From: Streptomyces globisporus
GTDB lineage: Bacteria > Actinomycetota > Actinomycetes > Streptomycetales > Streptomycetaceae
NCBI GenBank assembly: GCA_014649555.1
Contig: BMTG01000004.1
Span: 372,001-436,000, forward strand
DNA length: 64,000 bases
Direction: 5' to 3'
Shown here: one piece after another, positions 1-8,115 of the stretch
Position numbering within the stretch: the stretch's first letter is position 1
Layout: the number at the start of each line of letters is the position of its first letter
Program-made: the position numbers and the translations under genes
The notes under the pieces: generated by a model
Told to the model about the DNA's origin: nothing
The model's input: only the letters and a program-made list of their open reading frames with translations
Database searches by the model: none

Positions 1-1049
1 TCGAGCACGGTGACCTCCGCGGTGGTGCCCACCCGGACGACGCTCACCTCGGCCTTGGCTCCGGCGCCCGCGTGCTTGCGGACGTTGGTCAGGGCCTCCT
101 GGATGACCCGGTAGGCGGCGAGGTCGACGGCGGCGGGCAGCCGGTCGCGGTCGGCGCAGGCCACCTCGACGGGGAGCCCGGCGTTGCGGAAGGTGGTGAC
201 CAGTTCGCCGAGGACGGCGAGCCCGGGGGCCGGTTCGGTGGGCGCCTCGGGGTCGCCCTGCTGGCGCAGGAGGCCGACGGTGACCCGGAGTTCGTTGAGG
301 GCGGAGCGGCTGGCGTCGCGGACATGGGCGAGCGCCTCCTTGGCCTGGTCCGGGCGCTTGTCCATGACGTGGGCGGCGACCCCGGCCTGGACGTTGACCA
401 GGGCGATGTGGTGGGCGACGACGTCGTGGAGGTCCCGGGCGATCCGCAGCCGCTCCTCGGCGACCCGGCGGCGGGCCTCCTCCTCCCGGGTGCGTTCGGC
501 CCGCTCGGCCCGCTCCCGGATGGCGTCGACGAACGCGCGCCTGCTCCGTACGGCGTCCCCGGCGGCGGAGGCGAGACCGGTCCAGGCGAAGACGCCGAAG
601 TTCTCCTGGCTGTACCAGGGGGTCGAGCCGAAGACCATCGCGGCCGTGGTGAGCCCTCCCATGGTCAGCAGCCCGACCCGCCAGGTGGTGGGGCGGTCGG
701 TGCGCGAGGCGACGGTGTAGAGGGCGATGACGGTGCTCATGACCACCGGGGCGGGCGGGTCCATCAGGACGTACTCGACGGCCGCGAGCGCCGCGGTGAC
801 GGCGAGGACCTGCATCGGGCGGCGGCGCCGCAGCACGAGGGCCGCGGCGGTGAGGGTCATCAGGAGCACGCTGAACAGCTCGGGGGTACGGGTCCCGAAG
901 GCGGGCGGCCCGTGGCCGTCGCCCGGGTCGGTGAACGAGCTGCAGATCATCGCGACGAGGGTGCAGAACGCCAGGGTCGCGTCGAAAGCGAGCGGATGTT
1001 CCCGGAGCCAGCGGCGGGCGCGCGCGAAGCCGGACGAGAGGGTGGTCAC
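1..1049 (-). CDS. Two-component sensor histidine kinase (partial, C-terminus off the left edge)
   Basis: Reading the minus strand from a GTG at 1049 gives a continuous frame to the window edge. The N-terminal ~130 residues contain several hydrophobic segments (membrane sensor). They are followed by a dimerisation/phosphoacceptor region with the HisKA_3 signature R-D-L-H-D-V-V-A-H-H and then the start of an HATPase domain (N-box E-A-L-T-N-V-R-K-H-A). This is the NarL/DesK-type histidine kinase architecture; the phosphoacceptor is the His of the RDLHD motif. The G-box end of the ATPase domain and any partner response regulator lie outside the window. It follows the pspA-pspAA pair on the same strand but is separated from it by a strong terminator hairpin, so it probably has its own promoter. 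The signal sensed is unknown. Confidence 0.88.
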   Translation of the reverse strand, partial: MTTLSSGFARARRWLREHPLAFDATLAFCTLVAMICSSFTDPGDGHGPPAFGTRTPELFSVLLMTLTAAALVLRRRRPMQVLAVTAALAAVEYVLMDPPAPVVMSTVIALYTVASRTDRPTTWRVGLLTMGGLTTAAMVFGSTPWYSQENFGVFAWTGLASAAGDAVRSRRAFVDAIRERAERAERTREEEARRRVAEERLRIARDLHDVVAHHIALVNVQAGVAAHVMDKRPDQAKEALAHVRDASRSALNELRVTVGLLRQQGDPEAPTEPAPGLAVLGELVTTFRNAGLPVEVACADRDRLPAAVDLAAYRVIQEALTNVRKHAGAGAKAEVSVVRVGTTAEVTVL

Positions 1050-1118
1050 GTCCAGCAACGGTACGCGGCCGGTCCTCGGCGGCGTGAGCCTTCCCGACGG
1101 GAGAGCCGGCGGAAGCGC

Positions 1119-1156
1119 CGCTGCCCCGCGTCCGGCGGACCGGACGCGGGGCAGCG
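1119..1156 (-). terminator. Strong hairpin terminator after pspAA
   Basis: A perfect 17-bp inverted repeat (1119-1135 with 1140-1156, 4-nt loop) lies just downstream of the pspAA stop. It has no T-run, as is common in Streptomyces. It separates the pspA-pspAA transcript from the sensor kinase gene. Confidence 0.7.
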
Positions 1157-1187
1157 GGTGTGCCGGGTGCTGGTGGGCGTCCCGTGG

Positions 1188-1466
1188 TCAGTTGGGGATG
1201 AGCCCGTCGTCGCCGAGCATGGCGGTGACGTCTTCGAGGGTGGCGTCGGGCGCCGGCAGGATCAGCTCGGACGGCTCCAGGGAGTCGTCCGGCAGCGGAG
1301 TGCCGAGCTCGCGCACCTTGTCCAGGAGTGCGTGGAGGGTGGTGCGAAAGCCGGGGCCGTCGCCGCTCTCCATCTCCTTGAGCAGGACGTCGTCGAGTTC
1401 GTTCAGCTCGACGACGTGACTGTCGGCCAGCTTGACCTGGCCCTCCCCCATGATCCGTACGATCAT
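1188..1466 (-). CDS. pspAA: PspA-associated protein PspAA
   Basis: A 92-residue protein starting M-I-V-R-I-M-G-E-G-Q, with an acidic C-terminal half. The N-terminus, length and position directly after pspA match the small PspAA family that accompanies PspA in actinobacteria. It starts 10 bp after the pspA stop, so the two are co-transcribed. By family knowledge it is part of the membrane-stress (Psp) response; the molecular role is not well defined. A strong hairpin follows the gene. Confidence 0.85.
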   Translation of the reverse strand: MIVRIMGEGQVKLADSHVVELNELDDVLLKEMESGDGPGFRTTLHALLDKVRELGTPLPDDSLEPSELILPAPDATLEDVTAMLGDDGLIPN

Positions 1467-1476
1467 GACGCTGCCC

Positions 1477-2274
1477 TTACTGCTTGTCGAACTTGTGCGG
1501 GGACGACTGCTGCGACTGCTGGGAACCGTCCTGGGCGCCGCCCTCGATGGCCTGCTGCGAGGACGAGGAGCCGCCGGCCAGCTCGGCCTTCATGCGCTGC
1601 AGCTCCAGCTCCACGTCGCTGCCGCCGGAGATCCGGTCCAGCTCGGCGGCGATGTCGTCCTTCGCCGTGCCGGTCGGGTCGTCCAGGGCGCCGGAGGCGA
1701 GCAGTTCGTCGATGGCGCCGGCCCGCGCCTGGAGCTGCTGCGTCTTGTCCTCGGCCCGCTGGATCGCGAGGCCGACGTCGCCCATCTCCTCGGAGATGCC
1801 GGAGAAGGCCTCGCCGATCCGGGTCTGGGCCTGGGCCGCCGTGTAGGTGGCCTTGATGGTCTCCTTCTTCGTGCGGAAGGCGTCGACCTTGGCCTGCAGC
1901 CGCTGCGCCGCGAGGGTGAGCTTCTCCTCCTCGCCCTGCAGCGTGGTGTGCTGCGTCTCCAGGTCGGTGACCTGCTGCTGGAGGGCGGCGCGCCGTGAGA
2001 GCGCCTCGCGGGCCAGGTCCTCGCGGCCCAGCGCCAGCGCCTTGCGGCCCTGGTCCTCCAGCTTGGACGACTGGCCCTGCAGCTGGTTCAGCTGCAGCTC
2101 CAGGCGCTTGCGGGACGTCGCCACGTCGGCGACGCCGCGACGCACCTTCTGAAGCAGCTCCAGCTGCTTCTGGTACGAGTAGTCGAGGGTCTCGCGCGGA
2201 TCCTCGGCCCGGTCAAGGGCCTTGTTTGCCTTCGCGCGGAACAGCATCCCCATACGCTTCATGACACCGCTCAT
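1477..2274 (-). CDS. pspA: PspA/IM30 family envelope-stress protein
   Basis: A 265-residue protein from the ATG at 2274. That start gives the family N-terminus M-S-G-V-M-K-R-M-G-M-L-F-R-A-K; the open frame continues upstream but with no PspA-like sequence. The protein is almost entirely predicted coiled coil with heptad-rich Glu/Gln/Leu/Lys segments, and ends in a Gln/Ser-rich tail (residues ~235-265). PspA/IM30 proteins bind stressed inner membranes and form ESCRT-III-like assemblies. It heads the pspA-pspAA transcript and is divergent from the DUF3043 gene across a ~307-bp intergenic region. Confidence 0.93.
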   Translation of the reverse strand: MSGVMKRMGMLFRAKANKALDRAEDPRETLDYSYQKQLELLQKVRRGVADVATSRKRLELQLNQLQGQSSKLEDQGRKALALGREDLAREALSRRAALQQQVTDLETQHTTLQGEEEKLTLAAQRLQAKVDAFRTKKETIKATYTAAQAQTRIGEAFSGISEEMGDVGLAIQRAEDKTQQLQARAGAIDELLASGALDDPTGTAKDDIAAELDRISGGSDVELELQRMKAELAGGSSSSQQAIEGGAQDGSQQSQQSSPHKFDKQ

Positions 2275-2581
2275 GGGCTTCGCGCGCCCCCTTCTGACGG
2301 ACTGAGCTCCAGCACTCCCGATAGAACCCACAGTACGGGCCCTGTCTCTATTACCGCACTGTTCGAGTCCTGATGTGCTCCTCCCCAAGGACGACTGCAC
2401 CCGGCCGGTGCTCCCGCCCAAGGTGTAGGTGAGGCCCCGGGACCGTCCCGTGACGGACTCCGGAACTGCCGGTAAACGCCCGTATCGGCCGGTCGGGGCC
2501 CTTGTGGGTACCCCGTCCGTTGCCGGATCGTGCCCGCCCGGGTCGCCGGGTCCGCGCGCCGACCCCGTACCCTTGGGTTTT
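2275..2581. other. Intergenic promoter region, pspA / DUF3043
   Basis: 307 bp between divergent genes. It must carry promoters for both directions. I see no RNA gene and no convincing long repeat. Confidence 0.5.
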
Positions 2582-3181
2582 GTGTTCCGTAGCCGTGCCA
2601 AGACAGAGAAGGCCCCCACCGACAAGGTGACGGCGGACCTCTCCCAGCAGCCCCGCGACCCGCAGGCTCCCAAGGGTCGCCCCACCCCCAAGCGCAGCGA
2701 GGCCCAGACGCAGCGGCGTCGTGCCGCGTCCGCGGCGCCCGCCGACCGCAAGGCGGCCATGAAGCGCCAGCGCGAAGCGCGCCGCGTCGACCTGGCCCGC
2801 CAGCGTGAGGCGCTCGCGTCGGGCGACGAGCGGTTCCTCCCGGTCCGCGACAAGGGCCCGGTCCGGCGCTTCGTCCGCGACTACGTGGACTCGCGCTTCT
2901 GCATCGCCGAGTGGTTCCTGCCGCTCGCCGTGATCATCCTGATCCTCAGCGTGATCCAGGTGCAGAACATCCAGAGCATCTCGCTGCTGCTGTGGCTCGG
3001 CGTGATCATCCTGATCGTGATCGACTCGATCGGTCTGTCGATCCGCCTGAAGAAGCAGCTCAGCGAGCGCTTCCCGGACACCCCGAAGCGCGGAGCCGTG
3101 GCGTACGGCCTGATGCGCACGCTCCAGATGCGCCGACTGCGGCTGCCGAAGCCGCAGGTCAAGCGCGGAGAGCGGCCCTGA
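2582..3181 (+). CDS. DUF3043 membrane protein
   Basis: 199 residues from the GTG at 2582. This was chosen because the family-like sequence V-F-R-S-R-A-K begins there; upstream in-frame codons are a low-information extension. Residues ~1-85 are very basic and Lys/Arg/Gln rich. Two hydrophobic segments follow (about 113-129 and 136-154), then a basic C-terminal tail. This matches the actinobacterial DUF3043 family, of unknown function. Its stop overlaps the CTG proposed as start of the methyltransferase gene, so the two are probably translationally coupled. Confidence 0.88.
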   Translation: MFRSRAKTEKAPTDKVTADLSQQPRDPQAPKGRPTPKRSEAQTQRRRAASAAPADRKAAMKRQREARRVDLARQREALASGDERFLPVRDKGPVRRFVRDYVDSRFCIAEWFLPLAVIILILSVIQVQNIQSISLLLWLGVIILIVIDSIGLSIRLKKQLSERFPDTPKRGAVAYGLMRTLQMRRLRLPKPQVKRGERP

Positions 3182-3972
3182 GCACGGAGGCCTCCGGCTT
3201 CACCGGGGTCTCCTCGGCGTGGCTGGCGGGTCTCGGCGGCGTACGCAACACGGTCCGCCAGGAGCTGGTCGCCCGGCAGCTGGACGAGCAGATAGCCGGA
3301 CGGTTCCCGGTGGGCCGCCGGCTGCGCGTCCTGGACGTCGGCATGGGCCAGGGCACCCAGGCACTGCGCCTCGCGCGGGCCGGTCACTCGGTGACCGGCC
3401 TGGAGTCGGACGCGGAGATGCTGGCCTCGGCCCGGGCGGCCCTGGCGAGCGAGCCGGAGGGTATCCGGGAGCGGGTCAGGCTCATCGAGGGCGACGGCCG
3501 GGACACCGGCGTGCACTTCCTGCCCGGCAGCTTCGACGTGGTGCTGTGCCACGGCGTTCTGATGTACGTGGAGGAGCCGGACCCGATGCTGGCCGGGCTC
3601 GCCCGGATGCTGGCACCGGGCGGTCTGCTCTCCCTGCTCGTACGGAACGCGGACGCGCTCGCGATGCGCCCGGGGCTCGCCGGTGACTTCGGCGCGGCCC
3701 TGGCCGCCTTCGACACCGCCGCGTACACCAACCGCCTCGGCCTCACCGTGCGCGCCGACCGGCTCGACGCCCTGCGGGCCACGCTCGCCGGGATCGCCGC
3801 GCCGCTGCACGCTTGGTACGGGGTGCGGGTCTTCACGGACAACGTCGGCAACGACGTGGAGCTGCCGGCCGAGGAGCTGGAGCGGGTCCTGGCCCTGGAG
3901 AACCGGGCCGGGCGGACCGACCCGTACCGGGGTGTGGCGGCGCTGCTGCATCTGTGCGGGGTGCGCGGCTAG
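3178..3972 (+). CDS. Class I SAM-dependent methyltransferase
   Basis: A Rossmann methyltransferase: motif I V-L-D-V-G-M-G-Q-G-T-Q near residue 46, the acidic post-I strand T-G-L-E-S-D, the motif D-G-R-D-T-G, and motif IV F-D-V-V-L-C-H-G-V-L. There is no ATG or GTG between the upstream stop and residue ~44, but a CTG at 3178 overlaps the TGA of the previous gene as CTGA and has GGAG seven bases upstream. I therefore call a CTG start (264 aa). The family and layout resemble the tRNA 5-carboxymethoxyuridine (CmoA/SmtA-like) methyltransferases, but the substrate cannot be read from sequence. Confidence 0.8.
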   Translation: MSTEASGFTGVSSAWLAGLGGVRNTVRQELVARQLDEQIAGRFPVGRRLRVLDVGMGQGTQALRLARAGHSVTGLESDAEMLASARAALASEPEGIRERVRLIEGDGRDTGVHFLPGSFDVVLCHGVLMYVEEPDPMLAGLARMLAPGGLLSLLVRNADALAMRPGLAGDFGAALAAFDTAAYTNRLGLTVRADRLDALRATLAGIAAPLHAWYGVRVFTDNVGNDVELPAEELERVLALENRAGRTDPYRGVAALLHLCGVRG

Positions 3973-3984
3973 CCGGAGGGCGGC

Positions 3985-4025
3985 GGGCCCGTTCGGCCCA
4001 TCAGTACGGGCACCCGAACGGGCCC
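3985..4025 (+). terminator. Hairpin after methyltransferase gene
   Basis: A perfect 12-bp inverted repeat (3985-3996 with 4014-4025) with a 17-nt loop sits between the methyltransferase stop and the protease start codon. It has no T-run. Confidence 0.55.
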
Positions 4026-4043
4026 GGCACGAGACTTTCGGAT

Positions 4044-5132
4044 ATGGACTCATCCCCCTCCCGCGGCCGGGCGCGCAGGCTGCTGCTCCCCCTGTCCGCG
4101 GCCGTCTGTGCCATCGCCCTGGCGGGCGGCTGCTCCGGTACGAGTCCGGCGGCCCCGGCCCCCGAGGCCAGTGCGTCGGGTACGGCGCAGGGTGCGGCGA
4201 AGCGCGCCCCCGACGATCTGGAGAACGCCTACCAGGAGGTCATCAACGACGTACTGCCGTCGGTGGTGCAGATCGACGCCTCGGAGGGGCTCGGCTCCGG
4301 GATCGTGTACGACGACAAGGGGCACATCGTCACCAATGCCCATGTGGTCGGTGACGAGAAGACGTTCAAGGTCAGCGTCGCCACCGGGGAGGCGGTGCTG
4401 AGCGCCTCGCTGGTCTCCTCCTACCCGGAGCAGGACCTGGCGGTGATCAAGCTCGACGAGGTGCCGGACGGGCTGCGGGCCGCGAAGTTCGGCGACGCGG
4501 AGAAGGTCGAGGTCGGGCAGATCGTCCTGGCGATGGGCTCACCGCTGGGCCTGTCCAGCAGTGTCACCCAGGGCATCGTCTCCGCGCTCGGCCGGACGGT
4601 GAGCGAGAGCCGGTCGGGCGGTGGCACGGGGGCGACGATCGCCAACATGGTGCAGACGTCCGCGGCGATCAACCCGGGCAACAGCGGCGGTGCGCTGGTG
4701 AACCTCGACAGTCAGGTGATCGGCATTCCCACCCTGGCCGCGACCGACCCGCAGATGGGCGACAGCGCGGCGCCGGGCATCGGCTTCGCGATCCCCGTCT
4801 CGATGGTGCGGACGGTCGCCGACCAGATCATCAAGGACGGCAAGGTCACCGACTCGGGCCGGGCCGCGCTGAACATCACCGGCCGCACGGTCGTCGACGA
4901 CAACTACCGCCCCGCCGGGGTGGCGCTGGTCAGTGTGGAGCGGGGCGGCGCGGCGGCCGACGCGGGGCTGCGGCCCGGGGACACCATCACGAAGATCGGG
5001 GACACCGAGGTCACCACGATCACCTCGCTCTCCGAGGCGCTGGCGGGCGAGAAGCCGGGCGGGAAGGTGACCGTGACGTACACACGGGACGGCGACAGCC
5101 GGACGGCGGAGGTCACGCTCGGGGAGATCTGA
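4044..5132 (+). CDS. HtrA/DegP-type S1C serine protease, lipoprotein-like, with PDZ domain
   Basis: 362 residues from the ATG at 4044. The N-terminus has a twin-basic stretch, a hydrophobic core and L-A-G-G-C30, a slightly non-canonical lipobox, so the protein is probably exported and lipid-anchored. A low-complexity Ala/Pro/Ser linker follows. The trypsin-like domain carries the full triad: H100 (T-N-A-H-V-V), D131 (Q-D-L-A-V-I) and S214 (G-N-S-G-G-A). The last ~90 residues form one PDZ domain (G-V-A-L-V-S-V, G-L-R-P-G-D-T-I). Such proteases degrade misfolded envelope proteins. The gene appears monocistronic, with hairpins on both sides. Confidence 0.93.
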   Translation: MDSSPSRGRARRLLLPLSAAVCAIALAGGCSGTSPAAPAPEASASGTAQGAAKRAPDDLENAYQEVINDVLPSVVQIDASEGLGSGIVYDDKGHIVTNAHVVGDEKTFKVSVATGEAVLSASLVSSYPEQDLAVIKLDEVPDGLRAAKFGDAEKVEVGQIVLAMGSPLGLSSSVTQGIVSALGRTVSESRSGGGTGATIANMVQTSAAINPGNSGGALVNLDSQVIGIPTLAATDPQMGDSAAPGIGFAIPVSMVRTVADQIIKDGKVTDSGRAALNITGRTVVDDNYRPAGVALVSVERGGAAADAGLRPGDTITKIGDTEVTTITSLSEALAGEKPGGKVTVTYTRDGDSRTAEVTLGEI

Positions 5133-5162
5133 TCCCCGGGCAGTCGGGCCGGAGTCGGAAAA

Positions 5163-5190
5163 GGGCGGTACGGGAGACCCCGTACCGCCC
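5163..5190. terminator. Bidirectional terminator between convergent genes
   Basis: A perfect 12-bp stem (5163-5174 with 5179-5190) with a 4-nt loop lies between the protease gene and the convergent small gene. An A-run precedes it on the + strand, giving a U-run for minus-strand transcripts. Confidence 0.75.
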
Positions 5191-5208
5191 CTCCCTGTGT
5201 GCCGGGCG

Positions 5209-5418
5209 TCAGGCGCTGTCGGCCTGCAGGCTCATCGGGCCGTAGATCTTGGTGGTGTCCTCGAAGAGCGTCACCTGTGCGGCACCGCCCTCCAGGAGCT
5301 CTTTCCAGTACTCACCGATCCAGGACTCCGCGTCGCCCTGGGTGGTGAACTCCTCCGGCTGCAGCGCCGGCTCCGTCTCCGTACCGTCGGACTTCTCGAA
5401 CCGCCACGTCCACGCCAT
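5209..5418 (-). CDS. Conserved small hypothetical protein
   Basis: 69 residues from the ATG at 5418, giving M-A-W-T-W-R-F-E-K; a second in-frame start lies six codons upstream. It is an acidic soluble protein rich in Trp and aromatic residues with no recognisable catalytic motif. The codon pattern and position between the protease and cobU genes resemble a small conserved Streptomyces protein, but I cannot name a function. The gene points away from cobU. Confidence 0.65.
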   Translation of the reverse strand: MAWTWRFEKSDGTETEPALQPEEFTTQGDAESWIGEYWKELLEGGAAQVTLFEDTTKIYGPMSLQADSA

Positions 5419-5496
5419 GTCCGCCTCCTGGGTCACGTTGCTGCCCGAAGCCTAGCCGGACGCGCACCTCGTGAGGGGACACGGGAGGATCAAGGT

Positions 5497-6699
5497 GTGG
5501 AACTGACACTGCTCGGCACCGGAGCCCCCGACGGGCTGCCTCGTCCCTCCTGCCCCTGTGCGGTCTGCGCCTCGGCCCGCGGCCCGTGGGCTCGGGCCGC
5601 GACGGCGTTGCTGGTCGACGACGCACTGCTGCTGGACCTCACCCCCGGTGCGATGTTCGCGGCCGCCCGGGCGGGGCGTTCGCTGGGCGCGGTCCGCCAG
5701 GTGCTGCTGACCCATCCGCACGACGGGCCCGCCGTCGAACTGCCCGCCCTGCTGCCGCCCGCCGGGCGGGTCCCGGACGGTCAGGTCCTGACGCTGATCA
5801 GCGGGCACCGGGTGCGGGCGGTGGCGATGGACGCCCCGGGGACCGGCTACGAGGTGACCGCCCCGGACGGCGAGCGGCTGCTGTACCTGCCGCCGGGGGC
5901 CGCCCCCTCCGGGCTGCCCGAGCGGGTGGAGCGGCCGTACGAGATGGTCGTCCTCGATGTGATCGGGCGCCCCGACGGGGTGGCCCGGCTGCGGGCGGTG
6001 GGCGCGGTGGGCCCGACGACCGAGGTGATCGCGGTCCACCTGGACCACGACGCCCCGCCGGGCCCGGCGCTGGAGCGGCGGCTCGCGGCGGCCGGGGCGC
6101 GGGCGGTGCCGGACGGGACGACGCTGGTGGTGGGCGAGTACCACGCGGTGCCGGACGTGCCGCGCCGGGTGCTGGTGACGGGGGGCGCGCGGTCGGGGAA
6201 GTCGCTGGAGGCGGAGCAGCGTCTGGAGACGTTCCCGGAGGTGGTGTACGTGGCGACCGGCGGCCGCCGCGACGGCGACCCGGAGTGGGCGGCCCGGATC
6301 GGACTGCACCGGGAGCGCAGGCCGGGCGCCTGGCGGACCGAGGAGACCTGCGAGCTCACGGAGCTGCTGGGGGCGGACGGGCCGCCGCTGCTGATCGACT
6401 GCCTCTCGCTGTGGCTGACCGACGCGATGGACCGGGTGGGGGCCTGGGAGGACGAGCGGTGGCACGACGGTGGCGAGGCGGCGTTGCGGGAGCGGGTCGC
6501 GGAGCTGGTCGCCGCGGTGCGCGCGACCCTGCGGCCGGTGGTGCTGGTGACCAACGAGGTGGGGTCGGGGGTGGTCCCGGCGACGGCGGCTGGGCGGCGG
6601 TTCCGGGACGAGCTGGGGCGGCTGAACGCGGCGGTGGCGGCCGAGTGCGAGCAGGTGCTGCTGGTGGTGGCGGGGCAGGTGCTGGTACTGCGGGGGTGA
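5497..6699 (+). CDS. cobU: Adenosylcobinamide kinase/guanylyltransferase (CobU) with N-terminal metallo-hydrolase-like domain
   Basis: 400 residues from the GTG at 5497, which has GGGAGG 8 bp upstream. Residues ~1-220 resemble a PhnP-like metallo-beta-lactamase fold (E-L-T-L-L-G-T-G-A-P, then P-C-A-V-C-A-S-A-R). The metal motif is degenerate: L-L-T-H-P-H-D-G instead of T-H-x-H-x-D-H. Residues ~222-400 are CobU: P-loop G-G-A-R-S-G-K-S at ~229-236, V-A-T-G-G, H-R-E-R-R-P, L-I-D-C-L-S-L-W and N-E-V-G-S-G-V-V-P. CobU phosphorylates adenosylcobinamide and transfers GMP to it. cobT and cobS lie downstream, so the pathway end is clustered here. Confidence 0.88.
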   Translation: MELTLLGTGAPDGLPRPSCPCAVCASARGPWARAATALLVDDALLLDLTPGAMFAAARAGRSLGAVRQVLLTHPHDGPAVELPALLPPAGRVPDGQVLTLISGHRVRAVAMDAPGTGYEVTAPDGERLLYLPPGAAPSGLPERVERPYEMVVLDVIGRPDGVARLRAVGAVGPTTEVIAVHLDHDAPPGPALERRLAAAGARAVPDGTTLVVGEYHAVPDVPRRVLVTGGARSGKSLEAEQRLETFPEVVYVATGGRRDGDPEWAARIGLHRERRPGAWRTEETCELTELLGADGPPLLIDCLSLWLTDAMDRVGAWEDERWHDGGEAALRERVAELVAAVRATLRPVVLVTNEVGSGVVPATAAGRRFRDELGRLNAAVAAECEQVLLVVAGQVLVLRG

Positions 6700-6828
6700 G
6701 GGGGGTGTGCTGGTTCCGCCGCTCGCGGCCCGTCCCCTCTCCGGGGCCGACCGGTACTGTTCCCGCTGGGGCCCGCCGCCGGGTTCCCTGACCCGGATCC
6801 GACCTGACGACCCGCGAGGCAGACCTCC

Positions 6829-7956
6829 GTGAACCTGGACGACTTCTCCGACCTGATCCAACGCCCCGACGGGGGTGTGCGGCGCGATGCCGAGGAGCGG
6901 CGCGAGCGGCTGACCGTCCCCCCGGGAGCGCTCGGCCGCCTGGACGAGCTGGGCGAGTGGCTCAGCGCCGCGCAGCAGTCCGTGCCGGTCAGGGCCGTCG
7001 AGCAGCCGCGTCTGGTGCTCTTCGCCGGTGACCACGGGGTGGCGGAACTGGGTGTCTCGGGCCGGCCGGCGGGCGGTGCGTACGAGCTGGTGCGGGCGGT
7101 CCTGGACGGGTCGAGCCCGGTCGCGGTGCTGGCCCGGCGGTTCTCGGTGCCGACGCGGATCGTGGACGTCTCCCTGGACTGCGATCCGGAGCTGCTGCCC
7201 GAGTCCGTGGTGCGGCACCGGGTGCGGCGGGGTTCGGGGCGGATCGACGTCGAGGACGCGATGACCGCCGAGGAGGCCGAGCGGGCCATCCGCCTCGGTA
7301 TGGCGATCGCCGACGAGGAGGCGGACTCCGGTACCGATCTGGTGGTGCTCGGCGACCTCAGCGTGGGCGGCACGACGGCCGCGGCCACCCTGGTCGCCGC
7401 GCTCTGCGGAACGGACGCCTCCGTGGTGACCGGGCGCGGCGGTGCGGGCATCGACGACCTGGCGTGGATGCGCAAGTGCGCGGCGATCCGGGACGCGTTG
7501 CGCCGGGCCCGGCCGGTGCTGGGCGATCAGGTGGAGCTGCTGGCCACGTCGGGCGGGGCGGACCTGGCGGCGATGACGGGGTTCCTGCTGCAGAGCGCGG
7601 CGCGCCGGATGCCGGTGATCCTGGACGGGGTCGTCTCGGCGGCCTGCGCGCTGGTGGCGCAGCGGGCGGCGTTCCGGGCGCCGGACTGGTGGCTGGCCGG
7701 TCAGGTCAGCGGGGAGCCCGCGCAGTCGAAGGCGCTGGACCGGATGGCGCTGACTCCGCTGCTGGACCACGGGGTGACGGTGGGCGAGGGCAGCGGTGCG
7801 CTGCTGGCCCTGCCGCTGGTGCAGGCCGCGGCGGCGCTGGCCGCCGAACTCCCGGAGCGTGAGCCGGAGAAGTCCGAGGACGCGGACGAGGACGAGGTGG
7901 CCGAGGCCGAGGAGGCGTCGGAGTCCGAGGACGCGGCGGCCGTCGACCGGGCCTGA
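6829..7956 (+). CDS. cobT: Nicotinate-nucleotide-dimethylbenzimidazole phosphoribosyltransferase (CobT)
   Basis: 375 residues from a GTG. CobT makes alpha-ribazole phosphate, the lower-ligand precursor of cobalamin. Visible family motifs: P-P-G-A-L-G-R-L near residue 30, F-A-G-D-H-G-V-A near 65, L-G-D-L-S-V-G-G-T-T-A-A-A-T and R-G-G-A-G-I in the middle, and V-G-E-G-S-G-A-L-L-A-L-P, which holds the catalytic-type Glu, near 325. The C-terminal ~35 residues are a strongly acidic Glu/Asp/Ala tail not needed for the fold. The ~130-bp gap after cobU shows no cobalamin riboswitch that I can recognise. Confidence 0.93.
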   Translation: MNLDDFSDLIQRPDGGVRRDAEERRERLTVPPGALGRLDELGEWLSAAQQSVPVRAVEQPRLVLFAGDHGVAELGVSGRPAGGAYELVRAVLDGSSPVAVLARRFSVPTRIVDVSLDCDPELLPESVVRHRVRRGSGRIDVEDAMTAEEAERAIRLGMAIADEEADSGTDLVVLGDLSVGGTTAAATLVAALCGTDASVVTGRGGAGIDDLAWMRKCAAIRDALRRARPVLGDQVELLATSGGADLAAMTGFLLQSAARRMPVILDGVVSAACALVAQRAAFRAPDWWLAGQVSGEPAQSKALDRMALTPLLDHGVTVGEGSGALLALPLVQAAAALAAELPEREPEKSEDADEDEVAEAEEASESEDAAAVDRA

Positions 7957-8115
7957 GCGCCGCTCCCCCACCGCGCGGACGAGATCGGCGTCACTCCGGC
8001 GCCGCTCAACTTCGCGCTGCCCCGGTCCGTCTTCGACAGGGATCCGACCTCAGGGGGGATCCGACCGACCGACTGACCGACCGGGGGCCCGTTCCATGCT
8101 GTTCGTGAAGAGGGG

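Noticed and set aside
72-1856. Long + strand open frame (594 codons)
   Set aside because: Composition is that of a shadow frame; the minus strand gives a clear histidine kinase, PspAA and PspA.
6700-6828. Possible cobalamin riboswitch before cobT
   Set aside because: No recognisable B12-box or conserved core; also not seen before cobU or cobS.
5452-7971. 839-codon minus-strand frame over the cob genes
   Set aside because: Antisense to clear cobU and cobT with all family motifs; Arg/His/Pro-rich sequence typical of antisense high-GC DNA.
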